Positions 46,605 to 57,524 of a stretch of DNA of 64,000 bases are shown here, in pieces. The stretch spans positions 1-64,000 of the forward strand of contig WTXG01000107.1 in the NCBI GenBank assembly GCA_022496185.1, given 5' to 3'. A program made the translations under genes and the position numbers. Under the pieces are notes generated by a model. It did not search any database. It was not told the origin of the DNA and worked only from the letters and a program-made list of their open reading frames with translations. How positions within the stretch are numbered: the first letter of the stretch is position 1; the number at the start of each line of letters is the position of its first letter. The DNA is from Multifurca ochricompacta (lineage: Eukaryota; Basidiomycota; Agaricomycetes; Russulales; Russulaceae).

Positions 46605-48920
46605 TTATTTGACCTCCCACGTCCGTTTCCGCGCAGTACTGACCGACTGCATACGTCTCTGTCTCAATGCCCGTCGCGCCTCCTTCTCCTTCTCGGACAG
46701 CCGCGCCCAGCGAGCTATCAAAGCGCCACCACTTCCTGAGGTTCGGGACATGTCAGATCCGACTGAAGTCGCTGACGATACCATCGACGATGACGACGAT
46801 GACAAGTGTCGATGGCGCGAACCATGCTGTCTCTTCGTAGACGTTGTACGACGGCCTCCAACGCCAATGCGCGGGACATGTGGCGTCGGTGGGAGGTGTG
46901 GTAGGCGCGGCGGTATTAGGGATGATGAGGGCAGAGGCGACCACAGAGGCGACGGCAGAGACAGCGGGGTGGCACGGATGCCTACGGAGGTTGGGACCAG
47001 GACTTTGGTAATTCCGAAGCTATTACTACTGGTGTGGGTGGTAGGCGGAGCGAAGGAATCCGGGACCCCGCGGAAGTGCACGATACCCGCACCCTCGCGC
47101 GTCTCTTCGAGCGTCCATGGCTTCGAGGCCATTGATGCCATCGATGCGGCGCGGGAGATGGCCGGCACGGTAGTTTGCCAATCGTAAGTCGCCGCTAGAC
47201 TGGAGCGGTCGCGGGCGCGGGCGCTTGCGGGAGCTCCAGTCGTCAATACGCCGAGGGCGCTCGCAAAGTTATTCCGTAACGAGTTGCGCCAGGTTTCAAT
47301 TTGTCCTCTTTCGGAAGAACGCTCTAGGCGTTCTTTCCATCGATTATTATTCAACGGTGCTGTGGTGGTGATAGGGGCTGGCGGGGGCCGAGGGAGAGGT
47401 AGCTGGGGAGGAGGTTTTGAATGCGGTTCTGGAGGTGGCGTCGGCACAATCCAAGGTACGTCGAGACCGGATCCATTCAGGCTCAAGTACCGCGGCTTAA
47501 GCATCGCACTGGACTGAAGAGGGGTGCCGACGTGGTCAAGCGCCGTTGGTGGTCGACTCGACTCGTCTCCAGAAGTGAGGATGTCGCCAGCGACGAGATT
47601 AGCGACTCGCAATGAACCAACGTCTTGCATGAGGCCAGGCACGCTCGTGTCGGAATGACGCAATTCCAACGGAAGTGGACGTACGGTGGGGTATGGACCA
47701 TGCGTAAACGGAGACATGAGTGCCAGCTCTGGGAGGTGGGGCTGTTTGACCGCTCCATGTGATGAAAGAAAGTTGGTCGTGCTGCGCCGCGGCTCGCCAA
47801 CGTCTCTATCGCCCACTGGCTGCCACCAAGACGCAGATGCCCCAGGGGACGAAACGGCCTCATCTGGAAATTTTAAACTTTCTGCCCGCCCCCACCTCCA
47901 ACCTGACTCCCATGGACGCCTATAGGTGCGCGAGCGCACGCGGAACCACCATATGAACAGCGTGATGAGGGTGGCAATTCCAGCGATACCTAGCAGAGCA
48001 ATCCCAGCCCAAAAAGAGGCACCATGGGTACCAGCGGAGTTGCTTACCGCAGCTGCTGGCGCAACAGCCGAGATTGATGATACCGGGGCACCGGAAGCAC
48101 TAGTTGACAAAGCAGATATTGGAGAATCTGTGATCGCCACATAATCTGAAGATGTTGGCGGGCTAGGACCGAGTGCAGATAACGACGACGACGAGAGAAC
48201 ACTCCCGGTCGGCTATTAAAAAAAAAAAAAATCAAAATCAAATCATTGTAAAAACAACAAACACGTGTCAAGACAACAAAAGATGAGTCAAGCTTACCGA
48301 GATGGAAACAGACGGCTATAGAATTCGGTCAGCTCGCGTAATTCGAGCGGAGTAAAGAAATGGAATACTTGTACCGGGGGCGGAGCTGACGTGGAAGGTT
48401 TCAATTCCGATCCCGTTAGAGACCCAGTCGGGGAGCTGAGCGGTGCGATAGAAGGCGATGATGAAGGGGCTACAGAACTGCCATGAGGGGTCACGGACGC
48501 GAAGATGGAAGAACTGCCGATGGCGCTTGAATCGGCTGGGGGAGAGCCATCGTGAGCTTGCCCCGGGATAGCCTGAGGAACTTGACCGTTCCCGATGACC
48601 TCGTACCCAGGTCCTAGAACAAGGCTATTTCCATCACTAGAAGAGTCGACGCCTAGAATAGCGTTCTGAGGAATAACTGCATACAAATTGCGGAGCTCGC
48701 GAGGAAAGGCACGCATAACAAAAATCGGGGAGGGGCAAATAAAAAATAAAATAAAATAAAAAATAAAAAAAGCGCGCCTAGTCGCAACACAGAGGGTATC
48801 AAGCGCTTCCAGAGCAAACAGGATATCGGGAGTAAGGTCGCGGGTTCCATTGTTTATAGTGGAAAGTACATGAAAACTGTCGGACGAGAATTGAATGGAA
48901 TACCACGCGATTCTCTAAAG
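46605..48920 (-). CDS. Single-pass membrane protein with Ser-rich ectodomain and Pro-rich tail (function unknown)
   Basis: Minus strand. The last exon (48,201-46,605) encodes a Ser/Ala-rich stretch, one clear transmembrane helix (GIALLGIAGIATLITLFIWW), a basic WWFRVRSR stop-transfer, and a long Pro/Ser-rich tail ending KRTWEVK. The preceding exon (up to 48,298, joined by an intron 48,297-48,202 with donor GTAAGC) encodes NLYAVIPQNAILGV and a Ser/Thr/Pro-rich spacer. A further upstream exon-like stretch (about 48,917-48,780) reads IAWYSIQFSSDSFHVL...NGTRDLTPDILFALEALD. No start codon or signal peptide could be fixed before the divergent ALKBH6 gene at 48,979, so the 5' end is uncertain. I infer a plasma-membrane protein with a glycosylated outer part. 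Confidence 0.7.
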
Positions 48921-48978
48921 CAAAGAACAAAGGGGAGAGTTTGAGTTAGCCGCCAACGACTACCACAATCGACTGCAG

Positions 48979-50086
48979 ATGACGCTTGCTGAGTATCACG
49001 TCCCAGGATCTGTGGATACCTATTACATCCCCAACTTTGTGACCGCAGATGAGGAGTCCTACCTATTGCGTAAAGTGAGCCTTTCCGCTGAGCTGATCGT
49101 CACAATCACAACCTGACCACTCATAACGAACAGATTCAAGAGACTCCTCAACCAAAGTGGAAGCAGCTTTCAAACAGGAGGTGCTTTCATACTAATTGCT
49201 CTCATAACTTAAATAGTACCAACGAATATGCATCAGACTTCAAACTTGGGGTGAGTCTTATAAACCCCCTACGTGCATGTCTCCACGGCCTTTCGAATGA
49301 ACCGAGCGAACTTCACCTGCAATGTCCGCAAATATTCCAATATCTGACATTCTACCTTCTTGTCATTCACACAGGAGGTGACCTAACCACGAAAAACGTT
49401 CTTTTGACGCAGCCACTCCCGCCTTTCATATGCAATTAGTGAGTAGAAGTATGTTATCCCCCCAAACCCTCGCCAATCTATCGGCCTGTCTTAAGCCCCG
49501 ATTTGATATCCCGTATCGCATCTACGGGCGCATTTGATGAGTCGCCACACCAGCGCCCAAACCATGTCATATTGAACGAGGTACGTACTCAGACGTCGGA
49601 AGAGAAAAAATACCGTTCGGCAATCTTACTTCCCACTCTTCCCGCCCCACGCACGGCTTTGGCTATGCTTTTGCAGTACCGTCCAGGTCAGGGTATCATG
49701 GTTCGTGTTTCCCCCCTTTCATCCCCAGAAGAGAAAAAAAAAAAGAACACAAACAAATGGGACCATCGGTCCTCTAACAACCCACTCAACTTACCCTTTC
49801 CCTTTTGCCTTGCTTGTTAACAGCCGCACCAAGATGGCCCCGCGTACCACCCGGTCGTGGCGACACTCTCACTCGGGAGTCACACGGTGATGCACTATTA
49901 CGACCTGCCCGCTCACGAGCGCGAGCCCATTCTCTCCCTCCTGCTCGAACCGCGCAGTCTTGTCATCACGACGCGTGAGCAATATACTGCGCGCGCGCAT
50001 GGCATTGATGTCGTCATGGAGGACCGAATCAGGGATTTTGAGTTGGCAAACGCGGCGATGCTTAGTAGTGGTGATGATGGCGATGG

Positions 50087-50133
<47 letters not shown>

Positions 50134-50276
50134 GTGATGGTGTTGGTGTAACTCTGTTCCCTGCGGAGGGCGAAGTGTTGCAGCGCCGGACGCGGTATAG
50201 TCTGACTTGCCGGGACGTCGCGCGCGTGATGAACGTCGGGATTGAGACTCGCTTCTGCAGGGAGAGAAAGTTCTGA
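48979..50276 (+). CDS. ALKBH6: ALKBH6-type Fe(II)/2-oxoglutarate dioxygenase, 260 aa
   Basis: Predicted exons: 48979-49074, 49134-49180, 49237-49250 (14 nt), 49375-49438, 49496-49580, 49677-49700, 49824-50276; all GT-AG and 261 codons in frame. The protein follows animal ALKBH6 closely: YYIPNFVTADEESYLLRK, PKWKQL, WGG, RPGQGIMPHQDGPAY, VATLSLGSHTVM, LLLEPRSL, AHGID, RYSLTCRDV. The iron ligands are visible as H and D in PHQDG and H in AHGI; the Arg of RRTRYS should bind 2-oxoglutarate. The family acts on nucleic acids (tRNA protection has been proposed). An acidic insert of about 23 residues, mostly Asp, comes from a GAT repeat. It is divergent from the membrane-protein gene. Confidence 0.9.
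50087..50132 (+). repeat. GAT microsatellite inside the ALKBH6 coding region
   Basis: About 15 GAT units in frame, giving a poly-Asp run (D plus a few G). It lies in a loop between the catalytic His and the C-terminal Arg strand, where animal ALKBH6 also has a variable insert. Confidence 0.9.
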
Positions 50277-52629
50277 TTTGTAGTATGGGGGGAATATGTC
50301 ATTGTGATAATCGGCGGAGTATCGTCGTACTACGCACCAAACGTCCCCCCCCCCTTCCTCCCACAAAAAGACTACTTCGATGTTGCTGCTGCTGCGCGTG
50401 CCGAACGCAGCATCACGAGATCGCGAGTTAAACCGCAGCTTCAGAAAACCCTCCCATATAGAAATGTGTTTTTTTTTAATCCATCAAAGTTATCATGACG
50501 TGCACAGTTTAAAAATGAGGCCAATCAGCAGAAAATCTGTAGCCAAAGTGTTGTGTCCGCCCCTGCTGCGGCAGAAGACGAGCAACGTGGATTGCTGCGC
50601 TGTGCTGTGGGTATTGGGTATTGGAGCGCGAATGCCGTCAAAAATACTAGTAGGCCCGTCGTCGCGTCGCATGGTTCTCTGCGCAGCATGGACCTCGGTA
50701 AGCGCAGTACTTCAGAATGCGCAGCAATCGTGAGGGTCTTCGCCGTTACAGTAGAGCAAGACTCGAGAAATTGTCCAATAGTGTTGAATTGTCAGAACGT
50801 CAACATCAACATCTGTTGATATGGTCCCCCTTTCACACTGATTCAGGGGCATTATGTTCAAAATTGTGCTGCGCACAACAATCCCAGGTGGACAATATAG
50901 CAGTCTTGTTAAAATGGAGGTTTAATGCTTGAAGGAAAGGTGTGCGGAAAAGGATGGTAGAGATGGCGATTTCCAGAGTAGTAAAAGTATACATTAAGAA
51001 TGCCTTTCGCGCCTTCGAAGGGGTGTGGATGAGGCATGAGGCAATAACGCAAGTTGTGAACCGGCCGGGATGTCGGAAGAAAGGTACTTGCAGCAGCAAT
51101 GAAACCGGATCTGATGTGGATCCGAAATTCCGATTTGATTTTGATATTTGTACGTACCCCCATGTGGTCATGGATACAAGGACGACGGGGATGTAACTGG
51201 ATGGACTGGTAATCAGGTACAAAGAGTGCGAGAGAGAGAGAGAGAAGAGAAGAGGATGATTCTGCGATTACGCGTCATCACTGAACGAGCCCCCATCAAT
51301 CGGCACTTATGTGCAAGGGTGAGATTTGGGGTATTGCAAGCGCTGACGCTATAATGTTTTTATTCTCAGTCGTGTGTCATCTAGGCCATCAGGGCGCTCC
51401 CTTGCTTTGCCTTTCCACCCCTCAGCGTGTAGGGAAATAGCTCCCCACGGTTCAAAGCTTAAGCTTACCATTACCATAAACCTGGAACTTCGCAGCATCA
51501 GGTACCGCAGCAGCCAGTGATGCAACCTTTTTAGAGCGAGCCGGAGAGAGGGAGGGGGGAAGGGGTATTCTTGTTGATGGCTGACGGTTGCCCTGTCTCT
51601 CGCTCGCTCGGAAGTGCCAAAACGTTAATCTAGATCGACAGACAACTCGGAAGAGATAGATCTTACTTACCTTTTCCTTACCCCTCCCACTCCCTCCCTC
51701 CCTGAACAGGGTCGTCTCTCTCAAGCATCAAGCAATATTCCTACTAGTGATAAAGAATATAACAGCGCTCACGGGGGGCGCGCTTTAAAGGATCACAGCC
51801 TCCTCCGCATGATTAGCGCTGGGGCATGGTGGATGAGGGTTAACAAGTTACACATTGTAGAAGTACGTCTTTTTCAGTGGTCCACTCCGTTGTAAACGGA
51901 GGAGTTTGCACTTAAATTGCTCACCGCACCGAGGAGAGGAGAGTAGAGTTCACCGAAATCGAAATTGAAATCGAAATGATCGTCAATCGTCAATCGCTTG
52001 GGGGTCTCAGGTCTATCAATCAATACACTATGTAAGAAAAGGCGCAGGCGCAGTTTAAACTAGTTGCGCGTTCATTTTAGATTAGATTCATTCATCATCA
52101 GAAAAAAAATAGAATGGGATGAGAATGAGGATGGGGATGAAGATGGATGAGGATGAGATAGTCTGAGTCACACTTATTGAAAACCTTAGGTAAACGCCAA
52201 GCAGAGAAGCGTATAGCGGTATGACTAAATGATGCCGCTATCCTCCGCCCCGATCCCCCTACCATTTCTTTCTCTCTCTCTCTTCCCATATATTTTCATC
52301 ATTTCTCACCCCATCTACTCTTCATAAAAAAGTATCCTTTTTTTCTTTCCTTTCTTTTTTATTCTGACCATAGCGATCAAGACCCGACGCTAAATTTATT
52401 GTGAGCCTAACCGCGAACAAACTGGCCACCTTTTCATTTTGGTTTCAGCACTAACCCCTCCCCCCCCTTCCCCCCCGTCCGCCCTCTTTCAAAACCAGTT
52501 CCTTCGCATATCTACTTGCCGTGCCTCCCTCCGGGGACTTAGAATACCACGCTTGGATATTGATATTGGTGCGAGCGAACTCCTCCTCTTTTGCGATTAA
52601 AACTTATCATACCAAGTAAAGTAGTAGTC
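50277..52629. other. 2.3-kb intergenic region, no supported gene
   Basis: Several short frames occur on both strands (for example around 50,840-51,220), but none shows a recognisable domain, consistent intron signals or clear coding character. It contains an AG microsatellite (51,230-51,256), GATGAG-type repeats (52,110-52,165), and C-rich/T-rich pyrimidine tracts (52,325-52,500) that look like a fungal promoter for the gene at 52,630. Confidence 0.5.
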
Positions 52630-54767
52630 ATGTTTGCCACCCTCTCTTCATTTCTCCCATCGGCGCTCCAACAGGGTTCCCCTAACCCAGCCAATGGTTC
52701 AGCCAAGGTTCCGTCGCCCGTCAATCTTGAGGAACCTAAACCCAGCGGAGTCGTAGTCATGGATGATGTCGGCGTCAAGAAGAAGGAGAGGAGAACGAAC
52801 CATGAAGTATGTCCTGGTTCTAGATTACACCCCCTTGATCCTTTGGTGCACGCACTATGCTTATCTCCTTTTTGGGACTCAAGTCCTTCATAGTTGTTAG
52901 ACCTCCACCCTCCAAGTCCAATCACCCCTTGAACCTACAGGTCCAGCTTGTTCCCCCACAATCTCGTGACCGCGACCGCACCCGCTCTATGGATATATCG
53001 ACATCCTCTCAGGACCAAGAAGATAATATCCTCAGTCGTACCACCTCTAACCGATCGGATGTCTCCATGTACTCCGGCTATTCCTCCGTCACTTCTTTCT
53101 CTTCGGTTGCCTCCACTTCTACGACATCGTCCCGAAGAATGATTATTCCACTTTATAACCTACAGGCTCACAACGTCATGACAAATGTTATCGTTGATGC
53201 TGGAACCGACGCCAAAGTGGCAAAATTCCAGAAACGGGGCTTGGAACTTCTAGGACTCGCCGTGCTCGAGCCTGTCGAAGTTTTTGGTTCCAATTCGGCT
53301 TTTCCTACCCATATCCATCCTCCTTCTAGCAATCGAACTAGCATTGACGAACATCATGACATCTTCCAGCACGCTACGCCACGAATCGGGGGCCCCGATC
53401 ATCATTTGCACACACCTGCTTCATCTGCTCTTTCGCTTTCATCTGGCGGCGCCGCCGAGATCGCACCCCCGTCTGTACCTATCATCACCCCAGCGCCGAC
53501 CAATGGTCCAAAAAAACTTTTTGGCAAATTTTTCAAGAAGAAAGATAGTCAACCATCAACCACTTCTCCTTCCTTGCTCTCTCCCACCAGTAATTCGCTC
53601 TTCCGCTTACCTCGCTCTCCTGTAGGGCAGTCACTGGCCGTCCCGTCCCAGGGAAATCCCGCCAAGCGAAATTCATTTTTAGGGTCTGCCGGCCTGACGT
53701 CCTCCGGGCATCATCCGGAACCGCCGACCCCCAGTCCGACATCCAGCATAATTCGGGGGCCGCCTGCGAGCTCTCACTCTCATCTGCAACCAGCGGTCCT
53801 CGGAATTCATCCTTCATGTAGCTCACCTTCCTATCCTCCACAAGGACGGCCTCACAGCTACACTTGGATTGTGCGCAGATGGATCAAAGGCTCCCATGAC
53901 GGTCTTTTGAGTAACGTCATCGGACACATGAACCATCTTGGCCTGTCCGATGAACGACGACACCACTCACGGACCCCGACCGAGGAGGGCCCGGTCGAAG
54001 TTCGATTTATATGGACACGGGGGAAAAAGAAGAGAAGGTTACGAGGAGAGGGAGGAGGAGGAAATCAATCTGCCGGAGTGAATCGTAGGGCTAGCCTGAT
54101 GGGACGACCGCCGAAAAGGATGGCCTCGACGTCATCTTTACATCATTCGGGACTAACTGAAAGGGGAGGAGGAGGAGGAGGATCATCGTCTTCGTCTTCC
54201 GCCACCGCAGCTGAGAAACGGTTATCTATCGCATCGGGCCATAGTGTTTCTACTGGGAGCGAGGTCGGTAGCGCGACGGGTGGGCGGATGCGTACGGATG
54301 ATGATGGGGATGAGAGCGATCCGGAGGATTCGGAAACACCTTGGACATGTACCCTTGTCATCTCTCGACTCGGATTTGGGGTCGACGGTGGCGGGGGGGG
54401 GAGCGCGGACGGTGGTGACTCGGCCGTGCGTGTACGCGTGGCCACCTTCTCGCCGACACCGCATCATCCAAAGGTGGTCGCATTATTGAAAGTTCCTTTC
54501 CCGCTACCGGACATCATCATCGATCGAATGCAGGTCTGTCGTCGGACCGTAAGCGCTCAGGGGATCGCAAGGCCGAATTGGAATATGGATTATTCATCAA
54601 TTTATTCTTCTCCGGATTCACCGAATTCGCCGGATGGGCTCGTGCTTACTGCCGAGGAGATCAAGGACATCATATCTTCGACCGGTCTTTGGCTCGTCGT
54701 GCGCGAGAGTATTGGTGGTGTTGGGAAGATTAACCGGAAAGGTGATGGATGGCGGATACGTGCGTAG
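52630..54767 (+). CDS. Conserved-looking fungal protein of unknown function, 686 aa
   Basis: Exons 52630-52806 and 52884-54767, with an intron GTATGT...CAAG, give 687 codons. The N-terminus has a short acidic/basic stretch. Then come a Ser/Thr-rich region, a compact segment (SRRMIIPLYNLQAHNVMTNV..DAGTDAKVAKFQKRGLELLGLAVLEPVEV), a basic LFGKFFKKK motif, low-complexity Ser/Pro/Gly stretches, and an RGKKKRR cluster resembling a nuclear localisation signal. A structured C-terminal part follows (WTCTLVISRLGF, then LKVPFPLPDIIIDRMQVCRR and LTAEEIKDIISSTGLWLVVRE). I do not recognise a family. The layout suggests a regulatory or scaffold protein. The pyrimidine-rich upstream region supports this start. 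Confidence 0.75.
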
Positions 54768-56385
54768 AGCGAGAGACACAGAAACATATTGGAATTGGGA
54801 GGGAAATCCACGTACGCGTGGAGAGAAGTCATGACATGATTGATTTGGTTTTTTTGTTGTTTACTATCTACTACTACTACTACTACTACTACTGCTACTA
54901 TCCTGCCTTTTTCTTTTCTTTTTTCGCTGCTCATCATCTCATACATCTTTTTTTGTTTTTTTTGTTTGGTTTTTTTTCCCCTTTTTTTGTTTTTTTTTTC
55001 CTCATCGTGCACATGCTTTGCTGGGGTCGTTATTCCCTCGTTATATGTTTTTTTTTTCCACTTTGAGGAGTATATAATATATTCTTGGGATCTCCTTTTC
55101 TTTTTTTTTTTTGTATTAGTTGGGCCATGATTCGGGCTCGGATGCGAGAGGGCGGGAAGAGGAGGGAAGAGGGTTGGATTTGGGAATCGTGACACGAATA
55201 CATATGATATGTGTGTGTCCCCCCTCCGACCGAGGAAGGAGAGGGAAGATGGTTCAACTTTTCCCTTTTCTCCTCAGTTCAGTTAGTTCAATTTATTTTT
55301 ATTTTATTCAATTTTTTCGCCGGTTTTTTTAAATCGTCACACGGGTAGCGAAATAAGGCAACGGAGCAAAGGCAAAATTAAAATTAAAATTAAAACCTCA
55401 TTTCCGCGAGAGTGTCGTCGTTTTTTTTATTCGTATTCTCTCCTGCCGCTCTCTCTCCCCTCTCCCCCTTCCCCCCCTCCCAACCCCGTTCTCTATATCG
55501 CTATCGCTATCTATATCTATATCTATATCTATACCACCACCATCAAAAAACCGTCATCCGTTCCCGACTGTCTCTCCTACCTACCTCGCCCCGGTTCCAA
55601 GGAACGAATGATGATCGATTCATTCAATTCGATCGATTGGCGGATTTACTAAATAGCCTAGCTTGCTTTTTTTCTTCGGCTATCTGGCGAAAGAGAAATT
55701 CATGAATGAATGTGATGCTTGGCCAAAGCAAACCAAGTCACGTCGTCCGTCGTCCGGGTGTGTGTGTGGGGGGGGGGGGCACGTGTTTTTTTATTTATTT
55801 ATCTGTTTGGTGCGCCAAGTACATTAAAAAAAAATAAATATATATATATATATATTGCCGAATTTCTTGCACACACACACTGGTTTTCAACTTCCCGGAT
55901 CATTTGACCCGACTGAATCTCTCTCTCCATAAAACACCCATCATTTCGAATGCACGCACAAATTACAGGACATTGATGAAGGGAAAATTGCGTATATGCC
56001 CATCATCTCGACCCCCTTCGTATTCGTATCAAGCCAGAAAATTCTTCACTTTTTTGTTTGAGTCATTCATTTCCCACACTAGTGACTGACTGGCCCGTGA
56101 CTGGAAAAGCGCTCAGGCTCAGGAAAGCCGTGCTTGTCTATCTATGCTATGGCTCCAACTTGAATTCGGAGGGTTTTTATTTATTTTAAATCGAGTTTAT
56201 AAGGCGCGTCAAGGCCTGGCGTGCACGGCTATCTAAATATAGATGTACTACAACTATACTAGATAACAGATAGGAGGGAAGAGAGTCAGGAGGAAAAAAC
56301 CCCCGCAGCGCAGGGAGGAAATACAGGTGTACCGGGAAGAAGAGGAGCCCCTTAGAGACTCCAGTTGAGGGGAGGGAGGGCCGCA
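54768..56385. other. Intergenic, low complexity with several microsatellites
   Basis: No supported gene. It contains a TAC/CTA repeat (54,868-54,900), T-rich runs (54,900-55,110), TATC/TATATC repeats (55,492-55,533), a G run (55,767-55,780) and a TA repeat (55,838-55,855). The apparent frames here are products of low complexity. Confidence 0.6.
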
Positions 56386-57120
56386 TCAGAGGTCAGGGAG
56401 CTGGAAGGTTTGGGCTTCCAGCGACGAACCTGGCACATGGTCCATAAAGCATACAGGGTTTGTTGACTCAGAAGGTTCTTGATGACAGCACCATCTCGGT
56501 CCTCGAAGGCAAGCACCATTGACGAGTGCGCAACAGGGGTGTAGGAAGAGGGGGCGTGGGAGGGAGCAGGGGGCGTGACCGGGGTAGAGAGTCCGGGAGG
56601 AGGCCTTTGAGGGGGAAGGTGCCAGCTTGGGGCCAGCAGTTAGCTTGTCCATCCTGGTGGACAACACTTTCATGGCCCCTTGGAGAGCTTGTCAAGGCTC
56701 GCCAGAATCGCAGAAGGCTCCTGTGTGGCAGTCTGAGGGAGAGGAGGAGGGGCAAGAGGGGCTGAGAGCTTCTTCGTCACGTTGCCGAGCGACATGCTGA
56801 AGAATCAGTGAGCAAAGGAAGTGCCCCCAGGATGAGGGGGAATGGAGGAGATCCTAGACTGCACCACGGATACTGCGGCAGAGCAGGACGTCATCAGAGG
56901 GGTTGGCAGCCTCCGGAGCAACCATCTGGTCATAGAAACCCATAATGGCATCAGTGTAGGACGCGGAAAGGGGGTCAGAGTGAGGAGGATCCTCCACAGC
57001 CAAAGATGCAAAGGCATTGCGAGATGAGGAGGGTTGAGGGATAAGAGGGCATGGCGGTCGCTTGATTTCAGGCTGTGAGACAAGTTGTTGCTGAAGCTTT
57101 GGCGCAAAAATTAGGAGCAC
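56386..57120 (-). pseudogene. Decayed coding sequence, possibly a retroelement ORF1
   Basis: On the minus strand, coding-like text moves through three frames: QQQLVSQPEIKRPPCPLI, then MSLGNVTKKLSAPLAP..ILASLDKLSKG, then MKVLSTRMDKLTAGPKLAP, then SSMVLAFEDRDGAVIKNLLSQQTLYALW. The frame changes near 56,690 and 56,590 look like 1-bp losses. The Pro-rich, lysine-rich layout recalls ORF1 or gag-like proteins, but no zinc knuckle or RT is present, so the identity is open. Confidence 0.35.
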
Positions 57121-57524
57121 AGGTATAGGATTGGATGGCCAGACGCCATTCCAGATAGCATCGACATCGAGAGCTTGAGCTCTGAGCCTGAAACCATCTG
57201 CCTCGGCCCACTCCGGCTCGCTTTACCTTCTCACGCCCACTTTCTTTTTGACTTGTCACAACACTTCAGATCAAGTCCACCCACCAGTCAGCACCTATCC
57301 TCGTTTCAATTGGGGGGCGCAATGCTATCTGTTACAACCGAATCTTATCGTGTGTGCGTGGCATGAGCGTCTATCGCCCATATCAGGTCAGATCCAAGTC
57401 ACCTGTTACACCTTCATAAGGCCATCTATCTCACAGCATATCCACTCAAATCGTTCCCTTCTACCTCTCAACCACGAAATTACCCTCATACGCCCTCACG
57501 AAGTGACTCCTTGTGACTGGTACT
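57121..57524 (+). promoter_or_regulatory. Upstream region of STAND gene D
   Basis: 400 bp with C/T-rich stretches and no other gene. It shows no clear similarity to the shared upstream block of A-C, in line with the greater distance of gene D from that group. Confidence 0.35.

Larger units (their letters stand above)
42468..47830 (+). repeat. Segmental duplication, copy 2 (partner 8,877-14,222)
   Basis: It contains STAND gene C and the 3' part of the membrane-protein gene. Here the membrane-protein gene continues beyond the breakpoint (47,830), so this is the ancestral copy. Confidence 0.9.

Noticed and set aside
46609..47187. 192-residue plus-strand frame (also at 13,000-13,578)
   Set aside because: Antisense shadow of the GC-rich membrane-protein tail. 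It is present in both copies only because the block is duplicated, and has no recognisable domain.
49913..50366. Long minus-strand frames opposite ALKBH6
   Set aside because: Poly-Ser and poly-Ile products of the GAT microsatellite read in reverse; the plus strand encodes the conserved enzyme.
50840..51222. Possible small gene on either strand
   Set aside because: Both strands have open frames of similar length, with no conserved motif, intron signals or codon bias that would favour one.
54749..55130. Frames rich in Phe, Leu and Tyr in the T-rich spacer
   Set aside because: Low-complexity artefacts of T runs and a TAC repeat.
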